Shown: positions 1-10,260 of the stretch, in pieces
How positions within the stretch are numbered: the first letter of the stretch is position 1
How the letters are laid out: each line of letters begins with the position of its first letter
Notes under the pieces: model-generated
What the model was told of the DNA's origin: nothing
Seen by the model: the letters and a program-made list of their open reading frames with translations, nothing else
Databases searched by the model: none
Translations under genes and position numbers: made by a program
Origin: Brienomyrus brachyistius
Taxonomy: Eukaryota; Chordata; Actinopteri; Osteoglossiformes; Mormyridae
DNA length: 64,000 nt
Direction of reading: 5' to 3'
Assembly (NCBI RefSeq): GCF_023856365.1
Contig: NC_064540.1
Location: 11,223,691 to 11,287,690 of the forward strand

Positions 1-1504
1 TTACTGTAGCTTCTGGTTACTGACATGTGAAATTTGCAAATTGTGCGGATAGAGCAGATGGTAGTCAATTTAATTTAGGATATTTTTGGTATCTGGCAGT
101 TTTCAAGACTATTGTGATACATTAACCCCAAGCCATCTTATATTTTTTGCTACCTAACAAATTCCACATATTTTCTTGACTCACCTAGATCTCTTGCCAG
201 AATCTGCTTGGGCAACTGACTGGCCCAGCAGGGATAACTACCTCAGTGCATCAGTTTGTTGTTTTTACGTTATGTAAATAATATTTTTGACTTACAGCAA
301 TATTCAGTTCTATATCGTTTGATCGATTGCATGAGATCAGAAGTTAATAAAAACCACGGAAATGGAATCTGACATGATAAAATTTGACTACTCTATGTAG
401 TACTTTCGAGAAGGGAGGAGTACAATGGCTGCTTGTTTTGGAACGGTTTCCTAGGGGACCATTATTGTTCTTGCGGCACACTCCAGTTCCACTACAGTAC
501 ATGGCAGTGTATTTTTTGTGTATTTTCTTAAAGAGCTACAGAAATGTGCTCATTTATGTTAAACTTAAATGTGTTGTAAGGTATTATGCATGCGTTCTGC
601 ATTTTCTCTGCGAAATTAGACTTTTTAATTTATTCTGATTTTTTTTTCTTTATCTCATTTGCCCTCTGCCCAATTCACCATTATTGTTTAAAAATTCCTG
701 TGTACCCAAAAATTATAAGCCCCTTTTTGACATCACAGAGGGTCTTTATCATGCTTTTGCATGAAACACATTTGGGATAATCAGTGAACTACACAATGTC
801 TTGTTATACAACTATTTACAATATTTAGAATAAGGCTACCCTTTGCCACCTATAAATTGTAGTAACTCATTCATAAAAAATATTACAAGATACTTGAAAT
901 TTTCTATAAATGATTTACAACCTAATTAATAACCCAATTATAAACCATTCATAAATCTTTTATAATGGTAGTGTTGTTGCAAAATGGTACCAGAATACTG
1001 AAACTGGTATATAAGTATGAAAAATTTGTACATGATAAGTTATCTCAAAAAAACCACTTGTGTTGCATAGCTTGAATACAAAAGATCCCTAGTTGCCAAG
1101 GCAACATATCCTTCATAATGCTCTTCTTGAAATCATCAGGAATATTACGTGTTACTTGCAATTGCACATTTGCCCATGCTTCTTGTTCCCAGAAATGATT
1201 TGATTTATGACCATGCATACAGACCCCTTTTGAAAATTCGCAAATGGTCATAAATACTTGCAATCATTGATGGACTAATCCATGTGATAGTCCTTCAGTA
1301 CTTCAAGAACTTTAGACTTATTTTTGCTTTTATGGTATGCACATTCTATAAAGAGCATATGCTACATACGTGTAGAAAAAAATGTCATACTATCACAACT
1401 GGCACTTCAAATGATGAAATGCAGCTTTTCATTCTAAAATTCCATTCTTGCGGTAGTTAATCTAACATTGAAACTACTATATTAGTAATAATTATATTAA
1501 TTAG
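1..1504. other. AT-rich stretch, no gene recognised
   Basis: Several short frames occur on both strands (for example 384-638 plus and 1045-1263 minus), but none shows a domain, a repeated codon pattern or a splice context that I recognise. The minus-strand frame at 1045-1263 (72 codons) is the most protein-like in composition and could be a fragment of an old element; I cannot assign it. Confidence 0.6.
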
Positions 1505-1612
1505 TATCTCAACCAGAGATGGCTCAAAAATAATAATTGTTGAAAAGAGTTGAATATATTTAAAATTTTATTTGCAATGTATGGTTCTGTAAAATAAATA
1601 ATATACACACAC
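1505..1612. repeat. Short interspersed repeat, copy A (uninterrupted)
   Basis: The core GGCTCAAAAATAATAAT and the following AATATATTT, then TGTATGGTTCTGTAAAATAAA, recur in the same order at 2845-2896 and 3535-3572. There the two halves are separated by about 640 bp of microsatellite and transposon. This copy is therefore the unfilled version of that locus type. Family unknown. A CA/TA microsatellite starts at its right end. Confidence 0.5.
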
Positions 1613-1642
1613 ACGCACACATACACATATACACAAAAACAT

Positions 1643-1707
<65 letters not shown>
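1603..1707. repeat. Compound (CA)n / (TA)n microsatellite
   Basis: Imperfect CA repeats at about 1603-1635 are followed by an almost perfect (AT)n tract of about 62 bp (1646-1707). The long open frame on the minus strand here, rich in Ile-Tyr, is only translated microsatellite. Confidence 0.95.
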
Positions 1708-1709
<2 letters not shown>

Positions 1710-1929
1710 AAGGGGATTCATTTAAGGATTAATTGAAAATGAATTAAATTAGTTCATTTTTATCTCCTTTTTATCTCCTCAGTGCAGTTTCTATTATTAT
1801 TGGCATACTCACAAACTACTGTCTATTAGTCAGGTCGTCCTGAAATGAGTGTACAGTACTTTGTTTATTTTTATTTTATCTCTGGCAAACAGTCTTTGAA
1901 ATACATACCACTTTGATCACGCCCTCATT

Positions 1930-2180
1930 ATGTAACTGTAGTTGGACCTTAATGCCAGGCTACTTGTGATTGTAACAATTTAATGTTATTCTGCCAGAAA
2001 CTGTAACACGACATTAAGTCACGCGACCGTAATAGGCCTAAAGTCACACTAATTATGGATGTAATACATTTAATGTCATCGACTTGTCACTGTAATAGTC
2101 TGCTGGGTACTAGTAAGTACAGCAGGCAAAATGTCAGACTGCTTGTAACTGTATAGGTCTAATGTCATGTTGCTAGGATG
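1930..2180. repeat. Degenerate tandem repeat, about 30-32-bp unit
   Basis: Six to seven diverged units are visible, each starting near AATGTCA/AAGTCA and carrying ACTGTAATA or a variant: about 1951, 1982, 2016, 2040, 2072, 2128 and 2160. One unit is followed by an extra 26 bp (about 2102-2127). Units differ at many positions, so this is an old minisatellite, not a recent expansion. Confidence 0.7.
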
Positions 2181-2844
2181 GACCTGATCGTGTTTCTGAG
2201 GGAAAAAATTATACACATATACAGTACATGTATTATGATGTATGTAATATATAATATTATATTATATTGAACTGATAAACTCTGTTATAAGCTGTACTTA
2301 AGTGTTATTACTTGTATATTGTGTTTAACTGAAGCGTCAGCAGATATTAAATTATGAACAGCTTAGATATATGAAATAAAAAAACATGACAACACACTTC
2401 GGCGTAATGTATCCCTCAGCTCAGATAAAGATAAAACCACTAAAATAAAGATGGAACCACTACGATGTTTGGAGACCAGACACAATTCTATGGATAAGCT
2501 AAAGCAGAGGACATTACGATTATTTTAGCACTGTAAATGAATCGCTATGAATGAATTTGCTTAAGGGCCATCTTAATATTTAATTGAGTGTCAAATCATT
2601 TGGTTTCTCCTGAGTGAGATGGAAAAATAAACAAATCGAAAAATTATCAAAATAGAATATTTTTTATAAAAATATCCTTCGATAGAAATAGACATTTCTT
2701 GCACAGTGGCAGTGTATTATGAGCTTTGTGGGGTGGTTGTGTGTCAGAATGACACACATGTAAACTGCTGTCAGCTTAGTCAGCAGCAGAGAGAATGTCA
2801 GAGAGACTCATCTGATGAATCAGCATCATATCTGCATGCTTCAT
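2181..2844. other. No gene or repeat recognised
   Basis: AT-rich DNA without a convincing frame. The frame at 2706-2897 runs into the adjacent repeat and microsatellite and is not credible. Confidence 0.6.
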
Positions 2845-2894
2845 CCAGGCATGGCTCGAAAATAATAATAGTAATACTGAGTCAAATATATTTT

Positions 2895-2896
<2 letters not shown>
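2845..2896. repeat. Short interspersed repeat, copy B, left half
   Basis: Matches 1510-1560 (GGCTCGAAAATAATAAT then AAATATATTT). The right half of the same repeat resumes at about 3535-3572 (TGTGGTTTTTGTAAAATAAA), so the DNA between is an insertion relative to copy A. Confidence 0.5.
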
Positions 2897-2951
<55 letters not shown>

Positions 2952-2954
2952 CTG

Positions 2955-2995
<41 letters not shown>
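2897..2995. repeat. Compound (AT)n / (AC)n microsatellite
   Basis: About 50 bp of AT repeats (2897-2947), a short TA-rich bridge, then about 30 bp of AC repeats (2966-2995) ending exactly where the terminal repeat of the next transposon begins. Confidence 0.95.
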
Positions 2996-2999
<4 letters not shown>

Positions 3000-3526
3000 C
3001 CCCAAATCAGAAAAAGTTTGGGTGACACATTCTGCACACATTACAAAGTCCTGGCTGCGGAGGAAGAGGGTTTGGGTACTTGACCGGCCTGCCTGCAGTC
3101 CCGACCTGTCTCCTGTCTCCAACAGAGAATGTGTGGCGCATTTTGAAGCGCAAAATGTAACAACAAAGACCCCGTACTGTTGCCCACCTTAAGACTTGTT
3201 TGCGGGAAGAATGGGACAAAATTACACCTGAAACACTTCATCACTTGGTGTCTTAAGTCCCTAAACATCTTTTAAGTGTTGTGAAAAGGAATGGCAACAT
3301 TACAAAGTGGTAAATGCTTTACTGTCCCAAGTTTTTTTGAAATGTGTTTCAAGAACCAAAATTGGAATACGGTGTTTATTTTGAGAAAAACAATAAAATT
3401 CACGAGGAACACATTAAATAATGTGCTGCTGTATTGTTTTCAATGTAATACAGGTCAAAGATAATTTAACAAAGTACTGTTTTCAGTTTGACTTTCATTT
3501 TACATACCCAACTTTTTGGGGTTATG
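2995..3526 (+). mobile_element. Tc1/mariner-type DNA transposon, internally deleted relic
   Basis: The left terminus AGAACCCCAAATCAGAAAAA and the right terminus (CCCAACTTTTTGGGGTTATG, 3507-3526) are imperfect inverted repeats; the right arm lacks about 6 bp present in the left. The interior at about 3035-3290 gives, in shifting frames, the C-terminal end of a transposase: a segment resembling the catalytic-E region followed by TCLREEWDKITPETLHHLVS. Stops and frameshifts abolish coding. The 3' untranslated part with an AATAAA signal (about 3393) is retained. It sits in a TA-rich target, as expected for this superfamily. The family name is my recollection of fish repeats; the superfamily is fairly secure. 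Confidence 0.7.
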
Positions 3527-3534
3527 TATATATA

Positions 3535-3580
3535 TATTTTTGTAATATGTGGTTTTTGTAAAATAAACTACATATAGACC
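3535..3580. repeat. Short interspersed repeat, copy B, right half
   Basis: Continuation of the repeat begun at 2845; matches about 1568-1605 of copy A. Confidence 0.45.
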
Positions 3581-4980
3581 TCTGATACAGCATTAATACA
3601 AATGAAGAAGATAAAATGAGGGAAATTAAACCAACACCAGCCATTAGGGCCTGCTGAGACTGCAGCCAAACAGGCACCCGCCTGCTTTAGCAAAGTACAC
3701 ATTATCCTGTGTTCATCAGCCCAAAGCCACATGTCCTCCTTCGAAGTTCCTGCAAAGCCAACAGACAGCTCAGTTAAATGATCTTTTAATCAAGCTGCCC
3801 ATTCAATCATGGCTCCTGTAATCCACTACATAAATTAGGGCTACATCCATTACATCGCATTCCCATGTAATGCTGCTTGGAGTACATAAATCAGACTGTT
3901 ATCTGTTTCCTTGCGAACTTGCCAACATTTTCCATTGTGGCACAATGACTAGGCATAACATTGTTATAATCTTGAAGGTGTTTTTCAAGTGTAAAGCACA
4001 AAACATACCTATGTTTTTCATAAAAGTGGACTGAAATTTACAGTGAGTCATCTGTGCATTAAGGATAATAAAGTAAGCTGTAAATCTAGCCTCCGTATGC
4101 CAAAAAATAACAGCAGGAGAAACATAACACAAATTAATCACACAGTTTAATGTAAAGGTTATTCTAAGAAGTCTTTATCATTCGTTAGGTTCATTGGCTG
4201 GTGACAACAATTGATTGTTACACGTAAATGATTTATCAGTTTGTTCTCCTTTATAAAATGTTGCTATTCACTGATTTATCCTGTTGACTACATGCATGCC
4301 ATTAAATAATTGTCACAGATATAGAGAATTTTTCTGTTTATATTGCAATATTCTAGAATGAAATAAAATAGCACAGTACAGCATAGTGACTGCTTACTTC
4401 AGAATTTTTGAACTGCCATATCAAATCCCTGTCAAAACTTTTGCAACTCTAAGACCTTGTCAAAGGCACCTTTCCCCATCATGCGATGTGCAGGAACCCC
4501 TCAACCTCCGTATGTGTCACACAAATCACACAAACCTCACATAAGTTCTTATGATTTCCAGTGGACCTCTGTATACCTATAAATAGGTTTAACTCACAAT
4601 AAATACCACAACAAAATTTGTAATATTTTGGAAGTATGTGTGATTTTCATACTGGGAATACCAGTAACAATTAATTGTTCATAAAAACATGGTGTACTTC
4701 CTTTTCTGAGGGTGAAACATGGAAATATTCAAACTGAGCTATGTCACCCTGAACCCACCTGCTACTAGGAACACCACACTGCCTGCCCCCTGCATGAAGT
4801 CATGACAGGCCCCCACGCCGGCCCATCATCTGCCATAGCCAAGAGCTCCCACAGTCAAACTCCCTACCCAGCATCTAGGAGTGCCATCAAAGATCCTCAT
4901 CCCACTGCTGACACCAGTGTATGGATGGGTCAATGATATTTATTAATTCATGTTAGGAAGATGAGTTAAAATATATTGCT
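3581..4980. other. No gene recognised; possible conserved patch at 3640-3880
   Basis: No coding frame is convincing. The patch at 3640-3880 is richer in GC and word complexity than its surroundings, with TAAT and ATTA motifs, and lacks any repeat family I know. It could be a conserved non-coding element, but that needs cross-species alignment. Confidence 0.4.
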
Positions 4981-4984
4981 TTCT

Positions 4985-5705
4985 TGACGTGTTCCATCTT
5001 GGGAGGGTGGCATGCCAGGAGGAGGCACTGTGGGGCCTGATGGCAGCAGATGGGAAGGATCCCCAGTGTTAGAGCTGGCCTTCCTGATGAGCTTGTTCAG
5101 GGTCAGTACTGTGATGAACCTAGTCTTCCTTATGGTTTGTTCTGGTATTGGGCATAACTTGAACTGCTGCCACTTTCACAGCAAGCCAAGAATGCTGGCT
5201 ACTATCGACAGGCAAAACATCCTCGGCAGCTTGCTACAACATCAAAAGACCTGAGCTTCCTCTGTACAGTGCTACTGTGTTGTCTGCCCAGTCCAGTCTG
5301 CTCTTTAGGTAGACCCCTGGGTACCTCTATTTCATCCACCTGGATGGTGACAGGTCTCAGGGGCTCCCTGTTATGCCAGAAGTCCACCACCAGCTCCTTT
5401 GTCTTGCTGATGTTGAGCTGCAGGTTGTTCTCCCTGCACCACAAGACAAAGTCCTCCACTAGTCCTCTGTATTTCAACTCATCTCCATTGCTAATGCATC
5501 CTACAATGGAGGAGTTGTCTGGGAACTTCTGTAGACAGCAAGAGCTGATGTTATACTGGAAGTCTGACTTGTAGCTGATAAATAGAAAGGGAGAAAGGAC
5601 GGTTCCCCGAGGTGCCTGAGTGTTGCTCTCCACCATCTCAAACACACAGTCCGGGAGCCACACAAGCTGACAGATGTTAGTCAGGTAGTCCATGATCCAG
5701 GAGAC
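4985..5705 (-). pseudogene. LINE reverse transcriptase relic (L2/CR1-like)
   Basis: The minus strand reads into the second half of a non-LTR reverse transcriptase. A 163-codon frame (5693 down to 5202) starts just before the segment APRGTVLSPFLF, the usual fingers-palm motif, and continues to the position of the catalytic FADD box. Here that box reads FPDN, so the catalytic aspartate pair is damaged. It then passes through NLQLNISKTKELVVDF, a hallmark segment of L2/CR1/Rex-type elements. Below 5202 homology continues in other frames (LNKLIRKAS-like, then the PSHLLPSG-like end) to about 4985. The 5' part (endonuclease, RT N-terminus) is missing, as usual for truncated insertion. Dead copy; the clade is inferred from the motif pattern. 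Confidence 0.85.
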
Positions 5706-6939
5706 TTAGTGTAAATCATATTCAGGTGCAATGAATTAAAGAATATAAAAATACACCTAGGAGTTGAACAACAGAAAGGGTCTTGTGCAGCAGGGATGCA
5801 TTCATTTGATTCACTTCTTGAAAGGAATCATGATCTCATCAATACATTGTCATTCTTCTATTCCAACCAATGGTCAAAAAATATTGGGCAAAAAATTCAT
5901 GGCAACCAGCTGCCTTGTGCCCATTGTCTCTGGGATAGCCTCATAGGACAAATGGCTATGAATTTATTATTATCATTATTATAAGTATTATTCTTATAAT
6001 TATTATTATTAACAATAATAATAACAATAACTTACAATAACTAAATATTTCTAGGTAAAAAAAAAAATAATTGCATGCAATACAAATATATTGTCCTTAT
6101 ACGTTATATCGAGCATTACTGAGCTATCCCCCACAAGCAATTTTCTTGAACATTTTCCATATGTGCAACAACACAGGGGTCTAATTGGTAATTTTCACTG
6201 GGATATTTCAAATGTTGCTACTACACGAAATTAAATGTCTTAATAGGAAGCTCTGCATGACTAACAAAGACATACAATATGCATATCGAGAACACAGAAT
6301 AATTTTAAAAACTATTTGTAGGCTTCTATGCTTTCCAAACTAAAATTTATTCATTATTATAATTCCAATTATAGATTGCATACTCATAAATCATGTTTTG
6401 GTTGAGTAAGAATATTACTTGTGTTCATTTGTTTATTTTCAAATAATAATAATAATAATAATAATAAAACTCTTTTGCAGCAAGCTGTGAAGTATGACCC
6501 TCCTATGTCTCCCGCATGCCATACATTCATTATATGCATTTTCTATCCAGTATAAACTAACACTAAATAGAAATAAGCTTTCAGGAAAGAAAGCATGCAT
6601 AATCACTTACTCGCTGTTTTACACCTGAAATAATGCCGGATAAACACAGCGACACGCACAGACATGTAGACACACACGTTCCTATTCATAACTTTGTAAG
6701 AACTTTCCAGTTAGACTCGCCATGATTTTTTTTGTCAGATAACCAAAATCCAGGGCATTGTGTCTTTAAAGACCTTTTTTTCCTCAGAAATATTTTTCAT
6801 TTTCCCCTTTCCATTGTCCTTTTTGTGCCACAGATATTTTCCCTGTTTATTTTCATGTCCTAACATTGTGGTTTAATTACTCAGATGACATTAAAATGAG
6901 CTGGATCCTTTCAGCCAATCTCCTAATGATCACAAATCC
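5706..6939. other. No gene recognised; ATT/AAT-rich tracts
   Basis: Imperfect ATT/AAT repeats lie at 5963-6040 and a cleaner (AAT)n at 6441-6468. Otherwise AT-rich DNA without recognisable repeats or genes. Confidence 0.6.
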
Positions 6940-7085
6940 CACCCATTCATCCATTTCCCGCAGCACAAGGATACAGCAGCCCCACAGCCTCTCACAGGGA
7001 GTACAGGACACAAGGCAGGGGACACCCTGGACAGGATTCCAGATGATAATAAATTGCCCCAGAAAAATATTCAGGTGTATAAATG
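6940..7085 (-). mobile_element. Degenerate SINE fragment
   Basis: Begins with a CCATTCATCCATTTCC block and keeps the order of landmarks of the tRNA-headed SINE seen complete at 49699-50061 (a CACAGGGAGT... segment, then CACCCTGGACAGG). Strongly diverged and lacking the tRNA-like head. Confidence 0.5.
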
Positions 7086-8555
7086 GGTGCGAACTGTATG
7101 TGTCAGCTCAGCAAATAAATGTAAATGAAGTACAAGAAAATAAATAAATCATGATTGTGATTTAGTGACCTTATACTGTGAACTGAATTAGGCTTTATGT
7201 GACAACAACAGAGAATAAATAGGCTGAAACTTTTTTTACAGGTATACCAGGGAGAGTTGCCATGATAAAATATTCAAATTTAAAACTTTCTTTAAACTTA
7301 AACGATGGTGTATTTCAAAGCACTCAGTGTAACCATATACATTATATTGGCTAGATAGGAATTTATAGCAAGCAGTATTTGCAGTCTAACCTCCAAGGAA
7401 GTACAGATGTGTGTCGCCTTTGCCATACATATCAGCATGCAAAATATTTATGTAAAAAGCCATGTAAAGGACAGTATGTGTAGTAATCACCTTGTGTTTC
7501 TCATACTGTATTTTATTTTTACTCACTCTATCAAAATTTGACTTCGCAAAACAGGTAACCTCCTTGGGAATTGTGTATAAGTGTTAAAAAATTTGCATTT
7601 AATTAAGGCTGCATATTTGTCACAAGCCAAAGAAATTAGCCCACTGCTGCATAAATAAAAGTTGCACTACTTACTGTAGTTTCACTCATTAGGATGCACA
7701 GGATTGTGAAAGGCCTTGTAAACACAAATCCTATAAATGACAGAGGCCAGCTGGAACTGGCACTGATTGAAAAAAAAATGTGCAAAACAGGTCATTCAAA
7801 CCCTGAAATGTGTGAGGCTGGATTGCATTACTTCACTCGAGCCAGAGTTCTGATTCTCAGTGCTGTTTCTCATTTTTCTTAATTGCCTAGCCTCCTTAAG
7901 AGGGCTAACGCTGAGCAATTACTGTCTAAAATAAATGCACAGTTACTGAGCACTCTCTTTTTCCCCTGCGTTTCCCTTAGTGCCTGCTTCTCATCTCGTC
8001 TGGTTCTGTGTATGTTCTTTCCCCGGTTCCTTGCCCAGTGAGTCTGTGTCTCGATCCCTATCTCAGTGCAATTGTGTGTCTCAGTGCTCCCCGTCTCTAT
8101 GAGTGCCTGCATCGCCCTGCAGCTTTCACACCTCGGCTCGTTCTTTTGCCTTTGCCTTATTGCCTCATCTCTGATACCTGCTTCCACCATCACAGAATGA
8201 GTCCCTTCATATTTATTTATTTGTTCACGATTGGAATATGCAATGTGTGCAGAATTAGTAGGAAAATACTATTCCTGGAGATAATCTTAAGCAAAAGCTG
8301 GGCAGACTCATGAAAGTGAATTCAAATGTTTTCTTGTACCCCAAGTAAATTTACTTAGAGAGAAAATGTTATATTAGACTTTAAAAAACGAAGGAAAAAC
8401 ACTTGATTATCAGTGGGAAGAATTATTAGGCAATCAGAAACTAAGTGAATTTTATTTCTTCACCATAAACAGAAATAATAACAAGAAATATTTTTTGTTA
8501 TTCAGTATATATAAGGAATAACAAACTATCAGCAGTTCTATACAGCCCACTTCAC
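7086..8555. other. No gene or repeat recognised
   Basis: Short overlapping frames on both strands near 7879-8313 have no recognisable domain and lie in pyrimidine-rich DNA. Confidence 0.55.
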
Positions 8556-8559
8556 CCAG

Positions 8560-9430
8560 TTTAATCCCCAGTATAGCCAACTTTCTTTTCAATGACCATC
8601 ATGAGCCTGTTGCCCACTGAACCAATCAGCTTTTTGATTCTATTTCAGCTAAGTTAGCTAGGTCCACCCCCCCTAGATGCTGCTCTGTGAAGTGTACTGT
8701 TTGCCACATTGGTAAATGTCATACCTTAGTCATACCTTAGTAAGACCCCGTAGCTCTTAATGGGGTTAAGGCAGGCGATGAAGATGGGGCTGGTCATAAT
8801 TCAGTCATCTTTCAAGCATTTCTTGGCCAATCTATGGAATGGATGGAGTGGGGCATTATCCTGCATGAATATCATAACCTTTTTGAAACCTGCTGACTTC
8901 TTCTTGTGCCAATGTTTGAAGAAGGCATCTTCTAGAAATTGGCAGTAGACCTTGTGGTTAATTCATATACTATCTGCAGGTCAGAAAGGTCCAACACTAA
9001 TCATTGCAGCCCATATAATCTCTCCTCCACCACCTTGTTGGTGCTTGAAGAGGATCTCCATTCACTGGACCATCCATCTGCTCCATCAAGAGTCACTTTC
9101 ATCTCATCTGTACACAAAACCTTTGCACCATCAGTCTTGAGACATTCTTGATGCTTTACCTTGCATGCCTTATGGAGTGGAGGTCATGTTTCAGCCTTTG
9201 TGACCATAGCAATGTCAGGCAGCACACTGCGCCAAGAACTTAGGAATTTTATTTGTGTCATCTTGTGTCTCTACATGCTTCTTCAGTCCTCTTTGACTGT
9301 TGGCCACAAAACACTGGATTGTATAGTGGTCACATTTCAAAAGTCTGGCAGTTTAGATCGCTTTGCATCCCTCTCACTGGCACTTTTTTCTTCTCTCTGT
9401 AAGGTCCTCTTTCAGCCCATTTTAAAAGTA
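8560..9430 (-). pseudogene. Tc1/mariner transposase relic, antisense
   Basis: Read on the minus strand, the region follows the order of a Tc1/mariner transposase. A helix-turn-helix-side segment lies near 9250-9430. A DGPVNGD-like segment before the tryptophan-rich stretch lies at about 9020-9080. QDNAPLH, the second catalytic-aspartate box, lies at 8841-8863. The region around the catalytic glutamate and the C-terminal tail follow down to 8560. Frames change repeatedly and stops are common, so it is long inactive. Terminal repeats are not visible. The plus-strand frame at 9161-9631 is a shadow. Confidence 0.75.
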
Positions 9431-9606
9431 ATAATAACTGGCTTAATAATTATGCCCGGGAAAGTATCTATGTTTTCCTTACTGTTTGTTGCAGTAGTTT
9501 TTTTCCCTATTTTTTGTATAGGGCCTATAGCAGTTGCTGGTTTCAGGTCCCAATATCCATCTACTTTCCAGCCTCTTACAGTACCTTCGTTGCAGAGGTA
9601 CAACCC

Positions 9607-9975
9607 ATACAGCATACATCTCAGTCTATAGCAAACACCACAGCCTATAGCATACATCCCAGTCTGTAGCAAACTCCACAACCTATAGTATACATCTCAG
9701 TCTGTAGCAAACACCACAGCCTATAGCATACATCTCAGTCTGTAGCAAACACCACAGCCTATAGCATACATCCCAGTCTATAGCATACATCCCAGTCTGT
9801 AGAATACATTCCAGTCTATAGCATACATCCCAGTCTATAGCATACATTCCAGTCTATAGCATACATGCCAGTCCATAGCAGACAATAGACCTTAGTCTAT
9901 TGCATAAATCCCAGTCTAAAGTATACATCTCAGTCTATAGCATACATCCGAGTCTATACCATACACCCCAGCATT
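9607..9975. repeat. Minisatellite, about 19-bp unit
   Basis: About 19 units of the type CATACATCCCAGTCTATAG are arranged head to tail. In the left half, alternating units (AGCAAACACCACAGCCTAT versus AGCATACATCTCAGTCTGT) form a 38-bp higher-order period. The right half is nearly homogeneous 19-mers. An irregular break occurs at about 9880-9905. There are no unique spacers between identical repeats, so it is not CRISPR-like. Confidence 0.95.
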
Positions 9976-10109
9976 TCCTCCTTTGTACAGTGTGCATATG
10001 CATAGAATTGCAGCTCCTCTCCTTGGTTTCAGTTGGCAGCCACGGGGCACCCCTGAACACTGTGGACTTTCACCTGTAGGGTTGTTGGATCTATTCCCCA
10101 ATTCCCTCT

Positions 10110-10260
10110 CCTAGGTGCATTCTTTCCATACTTTTCCTCCCATGGTCCAAAAACATGCAATTTATATGAACCAAAGTCTCTAAGTTGCCCATAGCATTTG
10201 GATGAATATAATGTACTAGTTCCCCTGCCCTATGCCTCCAGAGACAGGCTCTGCACTCAC
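10110..10260 (+). mobile_element. Degenerate SINE fragment, plus orientation
   Basis: TTTTCCTCCCATGGTCCAAA, then a TAAGTTGCCCATAG segment, match in order the middle of the tRNA-headed SINE in its sense orientation. Both ends are lost. Confidence 0.4.

Noticed and set aside
1501..1710. Minus-strand frame rich in alternating Ile and Tyr
   Set aside because: It is the translation of an (AT)n microsatellite; the same holds for the frames at 2776-3122.
5269..5574. 101-codon plus-strand frame as a gene
   Set aside because: It is the shadow of the LINE reverse transcriptase on the minus strand.
9607..9975. CRISPR-like repeat array
   Set aside because: Units abut without unique spacers and the context is a vertebrate genome; it is a minisatellite.
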